64,000 nucleotides of DNA from Tectiglobus sp965224045 (GTDB taxonomy: Bacteria > Pseudomonadota > Alphaproteobacteria > Rhizobiales > Hyphomicrobiaceae): contig CBDCYD010000005.1 in the NCBI GenBank assembly GCA_965224045.1, positions 1-64,000 on the forward strand, given 5' to 3'. Below the pieces are notes generated by a model. The model did not search any database. It worked only from the letters and a program-made list of their open reading frames with translations, and was not told the origin of the DNA. The first letter of the stretch is position 1, and each line of letters starts with the position of its first letter. Made by a program: the position numbers and the translations under genes. Shown here piece by piece: positions 28,241 through 37,052 of this stretch.

Positions 28241-28993
28241 TCAATGAAAAATTCGGCCGGCGTCGATTGCCAGCGTCTGCCCGGTGATCGTCTCCGACTT
28301 GCAGAAGGTGACGACCTGGTTGGCGCAGTCGTCCTTGTCGGCCGGCTTTTGCAGCAGGGCCGTGCTCGCCGATTGCTCGATCATCTCCGGCAGCAGGTTG
28401 GCCGTTGCCCGCGTGCCCTCGATGAGGCCGGGCGCAACGCAGTTCACCAGCGTGTGCGGCGCCAGTGCCACCGCCATACAGCGCGTCAGGTGGATCAGGC
28501 CGGCCTTCGACACTGCATAGGCGATCGATGACCCGGACGGGTAGAGGCCCGCAATCGAGGCAATGTTGACGATCCGCCCCGCACCCTGGCGATCCATGAT
28601 CGGCGCCACCGCCCGTGTCAGCAGCATCGGTCCGGTCAGGTTGACGTCGATGATCTTCGACCAGATCTCGAGTGTGAGATTATCTAGGTTCTTGTACGGG
28701 ATCGCCTGGTTGAATGCTGCGTCATTGACCAGGATGTCGAGCCGACCAAATCGATCGACCACATCGCCGACAAGCCGGTTTACGTCAGCTTCATGCGCGA
28801 CATTGCACTGCAGGGCATTAGCATCGATCTGATGCTCGCTACTGAGTGTGTCGGCAAACGTTTCGGCCTCCACCTGGCTCTTCGCATACACGACGGCGAT
28901 GTGACAGCCTTCACGCGCCAGGGCGTGGCAAATACGCTGCCCGAGTCCACCATTGCCGCCTGTGACGACAGCGACCTTTCCATTGAGTTCCAC
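28241..28993 (-). CDS. SDR family oxidoreductase (FabG-like)
   Basis: Predicted NAD(P)H-dependent short-chain dehydrogenase, 250 residues. The cofactor motif TGGNGGLG is at 11-18, NDAA at 90-93 in place of the usual NNAG, and the catalytic residues are S146, Y159 and K163 (YAVSK). It would oxidise or reduce a hydroxy/keto group. It is the last member of the leftward arm of the metabolic cluster (aminotransferase, enoyl-CoA hydratase, SDR), separated from the hydratase by 84 bp. This arrangement suggests the SDR acts on a hydroxyacyl intermediate made by the hydratase. Confidence 0.92.
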   Translation of the reverse strand: MELNGKVAVVTGGNGGLGQRICHALAREGCHIAVVYAKSQVEAETFADTLSSEHQIDANALQCNVAHEADVNRLVGDVVDRFGRLDILVNDAAFNQAIPYKNLDNLTLEIWSKIIDVNLTGPMLLTRAVAPIMDRQGAGRIVNIASIAGLYPSGSSIAYAVSKAGLIHLTRCMAVALAPHTLVNCVAPGLIEGTRATANLLPEMIEQSASTALLQKPADKDDCANQVVTFCKSETITGQTLAIDAGRIFH

Positions 28994-29077
28994 CTATGCC
29001 CCTCCGCCAAGCCTGTCCTTATCGTTCCGAGCATAGCGCACTTTGAGGTGCTGACCGAAGCCCGGCCGGCCGCCAGC

Positions 29078-29866
29078 CTATTTACCCTGCCAATTCGGCT
29101 TGCGTTTGGCGAAGAAGGCCTCGATGCCCTCCTTGAGATCGGCGCTGGCATAGACCTCGGCGACGATATCCTCCTCGTCGACCGGTACCACCTGATGGCG
29201 CATGCGGCGCAGAATTTCCTTGGTCGCACGCATTGTGAGCGGCGCGTGGCCCTTGATCCGGGTGGCGAGTTCCCAGGCCCGAGCACGCACGGCTGCGTTG
29301 TCCGCGACCAGTTCGTTGACGAGGCCGCAGGCCAGCGCTTCGTCGGCCTCGATCAACCGCGACGTCAGGATGAGGTCAACCACCTTGGCCTCGCCGAGAA
29401 GTCCCTTGAGGCGGCCCAGTGTCGACGCCGATAGGCAGTTACCGAGAGTGCGCGCAATCGGAAACCCGAACTTGATGTCACGCGAGGCGATCCGCATGTC
29501 ACATACTGATGCGATGCCGGCTCCACCCCCGGTGCACGCGCCCGAGATCGCAGCAATCGTCGGCACCGGACACTTTTCCATGCGCGCGAAATTGGCATCA
29601 CCGGCCCGCTCGTAGCCGATGCCCTTCTCGGCGCTGAAATCGCGGAACAGCGAAATATCGGTGCCGGCAGCAAACGCTTTGTCGCCGGCGCCTGTGATCA
29701 CGATTACTTTGACAGAGCCGTCCGTCGGTGCCCCTTCCAAGATGTCGGCGATCTGGTCGTACATCTCGAGCTTGAGCGCATTGCGCGCCTGCGGTCGGTT
29801 GATGGTGATCAACCCGATCTCGTCCTTGATCTCGTAGAGCAGGTCTTCGGAGGGAGAGGAGGTCAT
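29078..29866 (-). CDS. Enoyl-CoA hydratase/isomerase family protein
   Basis: Crotonase-fold protein of 262 residues. The oxyanion-hole glycines are visible in KAFAAGTDISLF (first) and ISGACTGGGAGIASVCD (second). The usual catalytic glutamate positions are not the standard EExx pattern, so hydratase, isomerase or thioesterase chemistry is undecided. The start at ATG 29866 gives a family-length protein; the longer frame would overlap the aminotransferase gene end. Placed 46 bp downstream of the aminotransferase, it is very likely co-transcribed with it. Confidence 0.9.
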   Translation of the reverse strand: MTSSPSEDLLYEIKDEIGLITINRPQARNALKLEMYDQIADILEGAPTDGSVKVIVITGAGDKAFAAGTDISLFRDFSAEKGIGYERAGDANFARMEKCPVPTIAAISGACTGGGAGIASVCDMRIASRDIKFGFPIARTLGNCLSASTLGRLKGLLGEAKVVDLILTSRLIEADEALACGLVNELVADNAAVRARAWELATRIKGHAPLTMRATKEILRRMRHQVVPVDEEDIVAEVYASADLKEGIEAFFAKRKPNWQGK

Positions 29867-29912
29867 GGTCAGTTCCGTGTTGATGTCGCAATGGTTGACG
29901 AAACAGCGTGGC

Positions 29913-31109
29913 CTAGGTCCCGTGTGGTGCCGTCTCGGCGAGATAGTCCATCGCCACCTGCACGCCGCCCTTGCTATGCGGCACGCCTGCAAGTCCGAAG
30001 CCCATCTCGACGCCGGCTAGCGTGCCGATCAGCGTCAGGTCGTTGATGTCACCGAGATGGCCAATGCGGAACACCTTGCCGGCAACCTTCGACAGTCCCG
30101 TGCCCAACGACATGTCGAAATTATCCAGCACGACCTTGCGGAAGCCGTCGGCGTCGTGGCCTTCGGGCATGACGACGGCAGTGAGAACCGGTGAGTAGTA
30201 TTTCGGATTGGTGATCAGGTTTTCGAGCCCCCACGCGGCAACGGCACGCCGCGTTGCCTCACCGTGACGCGTGTGGCGCGCGAACACAGTCTCGAGACCT
30301 TCTTCGTGCAGCATGTCGATCGCCTCGGCGAGCCCGTAAAGCAGGTTGGTCGCGGGCGTGTAGGGAAAGAAACCATTGTCATTGTTTGGCAGCATCTCCT
30401 CCCACGACCAAAAGAGCTTCGGCAGCTGCGCCTCCTTGGATGCGGCCAGCGCCTTTTCGGAAACGGCGTTGAAAGAAATGCCCGGCGGCAGCATCAAGCC
30501 CTTCTGGCTACCCGAGACCGTGACGTCGACGCCCCATTCGTCGTGGCGATAGTCGGCAGACGCGAGCCCAGAGATGGTGTCGACCATCAACAACGCAGGG
30601 TGACCTGCCGCATCGATCGCCTGGCGCACCTCGTCGATGCGCGACGTCGCCCCGGTCGATGTTTCGTTATGCACGACGCAGACGGCCTTGAGTTCATGGT
30701 CGGTGTCGGCGCGCAGCCGCGCCTCGATGCGGTCAGCCTCGGCCCCCGACCGCCAGTCGCTTTCGATGAACTCCGGCACGAGGCCGAGCTTGAGCGCCAT
30801 ATTTTTCCACAGCGTTGCAAAGTGACCGGTCTCATACATCAGAACCTTGTCGCCGGGCGACATGGTGTTGATCAGCGCCGCCTCCCACGCACCGGTGCCT
30901 GATGCGGGGTAGATGATCACCGGCTGCTCGGTCTTGAATATCGTCTTGATACCGGCCAGCACACGATGCCCGAGTTTCTGAAACTCCGGTCCGCGATGAT
31001 CGATAACCGGCATCGCCATCGCTTTCAGAATGCGGTCCGGCACGGGAGACGGACCCGGGATCTGCAAGAAGTGACGACCTGCATTGCGCGGTGCGTTTGA
31101 ACCGGACAT
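29913..31109 (-). CDS. Class V aminotransferase (serine-glyoxylate aminotransferase-like)
   Basis: PLP-dependent aminotransferase of about 398 residues. The PLP lysine is K203 in SGSQKGLMLPPG, the aspartate is D177 in LLMVDTISG, and the phosphate-binding SGTGAWEAA segment is near 70-77. The overall layout matches serine-glyoxylate / alanine-glyoxylate aminotransferases. ATG 31109 has GGGAG eight bases upstream. It heads the leftward operon whose promoter is inside a palindrome (31341-31361). Substrate assignment to serine and glyoxylate is only by family; the gene neighbourhood points to another amino acid or an unusual 2-oxo acid. Confidence 0.9.
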   Translation of the reverse strand: MSGSNAPRNAGRHFLQIPGPSPVPDRILKAMAMPVIDHRGPEFQKLGHRVLAGIKTIFKTEQPVIIYPASGTGAWEAALINTMSPGDKVLMYETGHFATLWKNMALKLGLVPEFIESDWRSGAEADRIEARLRADTDHELKAVCVVHNETSTGATSRIDEVRQAIDAAGHPALLMVDTISGLASADYRHDEWGVDVTVSGSQKGLMLPPGISFNAVSEKALAASKEAQLPKLFWSWEEMLPNNDNGFFPYTPATNLLYGLAEAIDMLHEEGLETVFARHTRHGEATRRAVAAWGLENLITNPKYYSPVLTAVVMPEGHDADGFRKVVLDNFDMSLGTGLSKVAGKVFRIGHLGDINDLTLIGTLAGVEMGFGLAGVPHSKGGVQVAMDYLAETAPHGT

Positions 31110-31326
31110 AACGGTTTCTCCCATGATGTACGAGCCGGCGTGACCACACGCATGCCCGCTTCGATCGAATTCCTGGCGGTAGCGGATGACGGCAGGCAAT
31201 CGCCGCATCACGGCATCACACTGATTCAGTACCCGCTTCCGCGACCAGCCTTCCGCCACCAGTCACGCGACCAAGTCTCATGACCGTCGCACGCAGGACT
31301 TTGGCGCGTGCCGACCCCTTGGCAAG

Positions 31327-31361
31327 TTGACCTTTACATAGATTGTATACATTATACAATC
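31327..31361. promoter_or_regulatory. Divergent promoter and palindromic operator
   Basis: Rightward promoter: TTGACC (31327-31332), 17 bp spacer, CATTAT (31350-31355). Leftward -10: perfect TATAAT on the minus strand (31351-31356), with a poor -35. Both -10s lie in a palindrome with 9 bp arms GATTGTATA / TATACAATC around CAT (31341-31361). The site is suited to a dimeric repressor blocking both directions; the GntR protein at 34422 is the obvious candidate. Confidence 0.7.
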
Positions 31362-31428
31362 AAGAAAATCCACTCACCCGATTGAATGCGCTCAGGAGCG
31401 CAAGAATGGCGCCGCGCGAGGAGGTATC

Positions 31429-34362
31429 GTGAACGCTCACACCCCGACCAACCACCGACTGGCTGAGCGCCTCGCCCGCGAGATCGAAGGCGAGGTGCTG
31501 TTCGACGCGTTCGACCGCGGACGTTACGCAACGGATGCCTCGATCTACCAGATCGAACCGGTCGGCATCGCGGTTCCGAAACGGCAATCAGACATTGCTA
31601 CATGCCTGGAGCTGGCCAGGGAAGAGGGCGTCAGCGTGCTGATGCGCGGCGGCGGCACCTCTCAATCGGGTCAGACGGTCGGCCGGTCACTGGTCATCGA
31701 TACCAGCAAACACCTCAACCGCATCATCGAGACGGACTTCGAGGACCGCTGGGCCTGGGTCGAACCGGGCATCGCGATGGATGACCTCAACCGGCACATC
31801 AAGCAATCCGGCCTGTGGTTTCCGGTCGACGTCTCGACATCGAGCCGCGCCACCATCGGCGGCATGACGGGCAACAACTCCTGCGGTACGCGCTCGATCC
31901 GCTACGGCATCATGCGCGACAACGTTCTGGCGATCGACGCCCGCCTCGCCGACGGCACTGCGGCACGCTTCGGCGCGCTCGGTGAAGACTTTGAACAGTC
32001 CAACCTGCCGGACCCGGTCCGTGACCTGTTTCGTGACCTGCTGTTGTTCGGCCGTCGCGAGGCCGCCCACATCGCCAAAGCCTTCCCGGACGTCTCGCGC
32101 CGTGTCGGCGGTTATCTCATTGACGCCATCCTGCCACCGGCAGCTGGCGATGCGAAACCGATCAATGCTGCAACCCTGCTCTGCGGATCGGAAGGCACAC
32201 TGGCACTCTCCGAGCGCATCAAGATCAAACTCTCTCCACAGCCGAAGAACAAGGCTCTTGGCATCTGCCATTTCCCGACGTTTCGCACCGCAATGGAAAG
32301 CGCGCAGCACATCGTCAAGCTCGGCCCTGTTGCGGTTGAACTCGTAGATCGCACCCTGATCGAACTGGCGCGCGATATCGCAATGTTCCGACCGATCATC
32401 GAAAAGTACATTCTCGGCAAACCGGACGCCGTCCTACTGGTCGAGTTCGCCGAGGAGGAGCAGGACGAAAATCTCCGCCGTCTTGGCCGGCTCGAAGAAC
32501 TCATGGGCGACCTCGGCCATACTGACGCCGTCGTCAAAGTCGCTAACGCCACCGAACAGGCGTCCATCTGGGGCGTCCGCGCGGCGGGTCTCAACATCAT
32601 GATGTCGATGAAAGGCGAGGGCAAACCGGTCTCGTTCATCGAGGATGCGGCCGTGCCGCTCGAGCATCTCGCCGACTACACCGAGCGCCTGACCGAGGTC
32701 TTCGGCAAGCACGGCACGACCGGGACGTGGTACGCCCACGCCTCGGTGGGCTGCCTGCACGTGCGCCCGGTGCTCAACCTGAAGCTCGAAAAGGATGCCA
32801 GCACAATGCGTGCCATCGCCGAAGAGGCGTTCGAGATGGTGCGCGAATACAAAGGTGCACACTCTGGCGAACACGGCGACGGGCTCGTGCGGTCTGAGTT
32901 CCATCGCGCCATGTACGGCGACAAGACTGTTGCTCTGCTCGAGGAGATCAAGGATCGGTTCGACCCTGGCGGCCTGCTCAACCCGGGCAAGATCGTGCGC
33001 GCGCCGCGCATGAACGACCGCACGCTGTTCCGCTACAAACCGGACTACACAGTCGACGACTTTGAGACCGAACTCGACTGGTCCGCCTATCCCGGAAAGG
33101 GTGGCGGTTTCCAGGGCGCGGTCGAGATGTGCAACAACAACGGCGAGTGCCGCAAGCAGGCCGCCGGCGTCATGTGTCCTAGCTATCGGGTAACGCGAAA
33201 CGAGCGCGACCTGACGCGCGGCCGGGCCAATGCGCTGCGCCTGGCAATTTCAGGCCAGCTCGGACCGGGCGCCCTCACCGCGCCGGACATGCTCGAAACG
33301 ATGAAGCTTTGCGTTTCCTGCAAGGCATGCAAGCGCGAATGCCCGACCGGCGTCGATATGGCGAAGATGAAAATCGAGGTTCTGGCGGCAGCAAACAAGC
33401 GCAACCGCCTGCGCCTGCGCGAACGCCTGGTCGCCTACCTGCCGCGCTATGCACCGTTCGCCCGCTTTGCGGCACCACTTCTCAACTTGCGAAACCAGTT
33501 GCCGGGTGCCGCCCACCTGGGCGAATGGCTGACCGGCTTCACAGCCTCCCGCGACCTGCCTGCTTGGCGCCTCGATACGTTTTCCGATTGCACGAATGGC
33601 GGAGAGATCGAGCCGACGGCGCGAACCGTGGCGATCTTTGCCGACACGTTCAATCGCTACTTTGAGCCGCAAAACCTGCGCGCTGCCATGAGTGTTCTCG
33701 CGAAACTCGGCTATCAACCAGAAGTCTTGCAGCCGGCCTGGCAAAGCAACCAACGGGCGCTTTGTTGCGGCCGCACATTCCTCGCTGCAGGCCTCATCAC
33801 AGAAGCACGATGCGAGGCCCAGCGGGTGCTTGACATCGCCGGCCCGCTCGTCGACCAGGGCGTACCCATCATTGGGCTCGAACCATCGTGCCTGCTAACA
33901 TTGCGCGACGAATTTCCAGCCATGCTGCCGGGTGCGGCCGCGGACAAACTTGCCGCCAACGCGCTTCTCTTCGAAGAGTTCCTCGTTCGTGAAGCCGACG
34001 CCGGTCGCATAGCCACCCCGATTGCTCACAAGACTGGCAAGCTCCTCTTGCATGGCCACTGTCACCAGAAGGCCTTTGGCACGATGGGCGCGGTGACCGG
34101 TGCGCTCAAACTCGTCGAGGGCCTGGATAGTGAAACCATCGAAAGCAGTTGCTGTGGCATGGCCGGTAGCTTCGGGTATCAGGCGGAGACCCATCGCGAA
34201 TCGATCGCCATGGCGGAGCTATCGCTGTTGCCCGCGGTGCGGAGCGCCGATGCTGGTGTCATACTGGCGGCGGACGGCTTTTCCTGTCGCCACCAGATCC
34301 GCGGCGGTACCGGACGAGACGCGCACCATGTCGCCAAGATAATCGACGATTTGATCGGCTAA
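31429..34362 (+). CDS. FAD-linked, Fe-S D-2-hydroxyacid dehydrogenase (YdiJ/GlcD-like with CCG domains)
   Basis: Membrane-associated or cytoplasmic flavoprotein of 977 residues, predicted to oxidise a D-2-hydroxyacid to a 2-oxo acid. Domains in order: FAD_binding_4 (about 40-230), FAD oxidase C-terminal (about 260-520), two 4Fe-4S cysteine clusters (from C568 CNNNGECRKQ and C628 CVSCKACKRECP), and a CCG domain pair (CCGRTF near 779 and SSCCGMAGSFGYQ near 907). The GTG start at 31429 is preceded by GAGGAGG. It is like E. coli YdiJ in architecture. It heads the rightward operon and would supply the 2-oxo acid used by the ThDP enzyme encoded downstream. Confidence 0.9.
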   Translation: MNAHTPTNHRLAERLAREIEGEVLFDAFDRGRYATDASIYQIEPVGIAVPKRQSDIATCLELAREEGVSVLMRGGGTSQSGQTVGRSLVIDTSKHLNRIIETDFEDRWAWVEPGIAMDDLNRHIKQSGLWFPVDVSTSSRATIGGMTGNNSCGTRSIRYGIMRDNVLAIDARLADGTAARFGALGEDFEQSNLPDPVRDLFRDLLLFGRREAAHIAKAFPDVSRRVGGYLIDAILPPAAGDAKPINAATLLCGSEGTLALSERIKIKLSPQPKNKALGICHFPTFRTAMESAQHIVKLGPVAVELVDRTLIELARDIAMFRPIIEKYILGKPDAVLLVEFAEEEQDENLRRLGRLEELMGDLGHTDAVVKVANATEQASIWGVRAAGLNIMMSMKGEGKPVSFIEDAAVPLEHLADYTERLTEVFGKHGTTGTWYAHASVGCLHVRPVLNLKLEKDASTMRAIAEEAFEMVREYKGAHSGEHGDGLVRSEFHRAMYGDKTVALLEEIKDRFDPGGLLNPGKIVRAPRMNDRTLFRYKPDYTVDDFETELDWSAYPGKGGGFQGAVEMCNNNGECRKQAAGVMCPSYRVTRNERDLTRGRANALRLAISGQLGPGALTAPDMLETMKLCVSCKACKRECPTGVDMAKMKIEVLAAANKRNRLRLRERLVAYLPRYAPFARFAAPLLNLRNQLPGAAHLGEWLTGFTASRDLPAWRLDTFSDCTNGGEIEPTARTVAIFADTFNRYFEPQNLRAAMSVLAKLGYQPEVLQPAWQSNQRALCCGRTFLAAGLITEARCEAQRVLDIAGPLVDQGVPIIGLEPSCLLTLRDEFPAMLPGAAADKLAANALLFEEFLVREADAGRIATPIAHKTGKLLLHGHCHQKAFGTMGAVTGALKLVEGLDSETIESSCCGMAGSFGYQAETHRESIAMAELSLLPAVRSADAGVILAADGFSCRHQIRGGTGRDAHHVAKIIDDLIG

Positions 34363-34421
34363 CCGGATGGCATGCAATTTCGGGCAGCTGAGACAAAGCG
34401 CACACAGACAAGGAGGACGGC

Positions 34422-35147
34422 TTGGCCAGATCGACCATAGAATCACCGGCCGGCGCCGCGATTGAGCGCAAACCGCTGTTTGAACAACTGGCTGACCGCA
34501 TTCGCGAAATGATCCTATCCGGCGACCTCGAGCCTGGCGCGCGATTGCAGGAAATCGAGCTCAGTGGCCGCTTCGGCGTCTCCCGCACGCCGCTTCGCGA
34601 AGCCTTGAAGGTGCTCTCTTCGGAGGGCCTCGTCACGCTCGCGCCCAACCGCGGCGCAACGATCACTCTCCTCACCGATCAAGAGCTCGCTGAAACGTTT
34701 CCCGTCATGGGCGCCCTCGAAGCCTTGGCGGGTGAACTTGCCGGCGAGAACATAACGGATGAGGAGATAGCCGAGATCGCCGACCTTCACGCCGATCTGC
34801 TGGAGAGCTACTCGGAACGCGATCTCGCGCGCTACTATGAGAGCAACCAGCAGATCCATGCCGCAATCCTCAGCGCAGCACGCAACGCAACGCTGATTCA
34901 GCACTACGACCTGCTGGCCGGGCGCGTGCGCCGCGCGCGTTTTCGCGGTTCTATGTCGAAGGCAAGATGGTCGCAAGCGGTCGACGAGCACGAACAAATC
35001 ATGGCTGCACTCAATGCGCGCGACGGCCGGACGCTTGGCGAACTGCTCAAGCGCCATGTCGACACGAAATTCGAAACGGTACGGGAAGGCCAGAGTGCCA
35101 CCAAAACTTCAACGCGCAACAGACCCGACGATGGATATCTGCCCTAG
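34422..35147 (+). CDS. GntR family transcriptional regulator, FCD type
   Basis: Predicted ligand-responsive regulator of 241 residues. The N-terminal winged helix-turn-helix is at about 20-75 (LSGRFGVSRTPLREALKVLS), and the C-terminal FCD all-helical effector domain is at about 85-215 (YYESNQQIHAAILSAARN). The TTG start at 34422 is preceded by AGGAGG. It lies between the dehydrogenase and ThDP enzyme genes, 59 bp after the former. FadR-type regulators often bind short palindromes overlapping promoters; the palindrome at 31341 is the probable target, with repression relieved by a pathway acid. Confidence 0.9.
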   Translation: MARSTIESPAGAAIERKPLFEQLADRIREMILSGDLEPGARLQEIELSGRFGVSRTPLREALKVLSSEGLVTLAPNRGATITLLTDQELAETFPVMGALEALAGELAGENITDEEIAEIADLHADLLESYSERDLARYYESNQQIHAAILSAARNATLIQHYDLLAGRVRRARFRGSMSKARWSQAVDEHEQIMAALNARDGRTLGELLKRHVDTKFETVREGQSATKTSTRNRPDDGYLP

Positions 35148-35217
35148 CAGTCTTCCGGCAGCCCGTCGGAAAAAGGTAATGTCCGCTGAAAAGTTCTAGC
35201 CGAGGGAAGCAAACGCC

Positions 35218-36969
35218 GTGACCGACACGTCTCAAACAAACACCATCCGCCGTATCACCGGCGGGCAGGCATTGGCTGAAATGCTCAAGTTGCACGAAGT
35301 GGGCCCAATGTTCGGCATGGGCGGCTTTCAGCTCTTGCCGTTCTATGAAGCCTGCCGCGCGCTCGGCCTCCAGCACCACCTGATCAACGACGAACGGTGC
35401 GGCGCCTTCGCAGCCGATGCCTACGCCAAAGTGACCAACCGGCCCGGCGTCGTCGACGCGACCCTGGGCCCAGGCGCGACGAACCTCGTGACCGGCGTCG
35501 TCGAAAGCCTCAATGCCGGACTGCCGATGGTCGTCATCACCGGCGATGCCAATCGCGAGCACGCCTGGAAAAATATGACGCAAGAGTCGCGCCAGATCGA
35601 AATCCTGCGGCCGATCGTAAAAGACGTAATTCGCGTCGAGGTCATCCGGCGCATTCCCGAGCACGTGCGACGTGCCTTCGCGGTGGCAACCAGTGGCCGC
35701 CCGGGGCCGGTCCTGATCGACATGCCGGAAGATATTGCACACGGTGAGTTCGATTTCGATGTCGCCGACTTCTGGGTCGACCCGGCAACACTCAAGGCGC
35801 AGGCCCGCCGCCAGCGCCCGGCTGCCGATGATGTCGAGCGAGCGGCAGCGATGCTGGCCAAAGCCAAACGCCCGATCATTCTGGCAGGCGGCGGTGTCCA
35901 TATATCCGAGGCCTATGACGAATTGCTGGCGCTTGCCGACCGCGAGGGCATTCCCGTCGCACATACCATGAGCGGCAAGGGCGCAATCGCGTGCACGAGC
36001 CCATTGTCGGCCGGCCTTTTCGGCCGCTATGACAGAATCGCCAACGCACTTGTCGACAAGTCGGACTGCCTGCTGGTCGTCGGCTGTAAACTCGGCGAGA
36101 TCGCCACCAAGCGGTTCCAACTCATTGGCCCCGGGAAGCATCTGATCCACCTCGAGATCGATCCGCACGAGATCGGGCGGACGACCCGCACGGACGTTGC
36201 AATGGCATGCGATGCCAAGCTCGGACTTGCGGATCTTTTGGCAGCGCTTGATGACGGCAAGGCGCGGCGCCAGTCGCGCGAGAGTAATCTCGCCGAACTC
36301 CCGCAGCGCATGGCGGAATGGCGGGCGAGTGCGGCCGATCGACTGGAGAGTACGGAAACGCCAATCAACGTCGGCCGGCTGATGGGCGAGTTGAACAAGA
36401 TCATGCCGGAAGACGCGATACTCGTAGCCGACGGCGGCTTTGCCGCGCACTGGGGTGGCCTGATGTTCGACACCAAGAAGGCCGGCCGCCATTTCCTGCC
36501 TGATCGCGGCTTTGCTTCGATCGGGTACGGTGTGCCCGGTGGCATCGGCGCTCAGCTTGGCGCCGGCGACAAGCGCCGGGTGGTAAGCCTCACCGGCGAC
36601 GGCGGTTTCAACATGAGCCTTGGCGAACTGGAAACCGCCCGCCGCGTTGGCGCCAACTTCGTCGTCGTCGTTTTCAACAATGCTGCCTCCGGCTATGTCA
36701 AAGCTTTACAGCACGCCGTTTACGGGTCGGGCAACTACCAGTCTTCGGATCTGGTTGAGATGGACTACGCAACGGTCGCCAAGGGCTTCGGTTGCCTCGG
36801 TATCCGCGTCACCGACCCCGAAAGACTCGATGGCGCCATCCGTGAGGGATTGGAAAACACATCCACGCCGACCGTGATCGACGCAATCGTGACGCGCGAT
36901 CCGGCGCGCATGCTTCCGGCTGCCGACAACCGCACGCTGAAGGTAGAAAAGGGCGACCGACCGGTTTAG
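35218..36969 (+). CDS. Thiamine diphosphate-binding enzyme, acetolactate synthase-like
   Basis: ThDP-dependent enzyme of 583 residues in the acetolactate synthase/benzoylformate decarboxylase superfamily. The catalytic glutamate E59 is in NDERCGAFAADAYAKVT, the central domain is at about 200-340, and the ThDP/Mg motif is GDGGFNMSLGELETARR...VFNN (about 460-495). The GTG start at 35218 has GAGGGAAG upstream. It may decarboxylate or carboligate a 2-oxo acid. It is the last gene of the rightward operon, 70 bp after the GntR gene. True acetolactate synthases in biosynthesis usually pair with a small subunit (IlvN), which is absent here, favouring a catabolic role. Confidence 0.9.
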   Translation: MTDTSQTNTIRRITGGQALAEMLKLHEVGPMFGMGGFQLLPFYEACRALGLQHHLINDERCGAFAADAYAKVTNRPGVVDATLGPGATNLVTGVVESLNAGLPMVVITGDANREHAWKNMTQESRQIEILRPIVKDVIRVEVIRRIPEHVRRAFAVATSGRPGPVLIDMPEDIAHGEFDFDVADFWVDPATLKAQARRQRPAADDVERAAAMLAKAKRPIILAGGGVHISEAYDELLALADREGIPVAHTMSGKGAIACTSPLSAGLFGRYDRIANALVDKSDCLLVVGCKLGEIATKRFQLIGPGKHLIHLEIDPHEIGRTTRTDVAMACDAKLGLADLLAALDDGKARRQSRESNLAELPQRMAEWRASAADRLESTETPINVGRLMGELNKIMPEDAILVADGGFAAHWGGLMFDTKKAGRHFLPDRGFASIGYGVPGGIGAQLGAGDKRRVVSLTGDGGFNMSLGELETARRVGANFVVVVFNNAASGYVKALQHAVYGSGNYQSSDLVEMDYATVAKGFGCLGIRVTDPERLDGAIREGLENTSTPTVIDAIVTRDPARMLPAADNRTLKVEKGDRPV

Positions 36970-37052
36970 ACAAACGCTGTGTCGGCGCACCAATAAGGGA
37001 TGCCCTTCCGGCGCGGTCATTTCCGGTGCAATGACAATCGACATCGCAAAGA

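Noticed and set aside
35047..36492. A 481-codon minus-strand frame opposite the ThDP enzyme
   Set aside because: No domain, low-complexity shadow of a gene with clear homology on the other strand.
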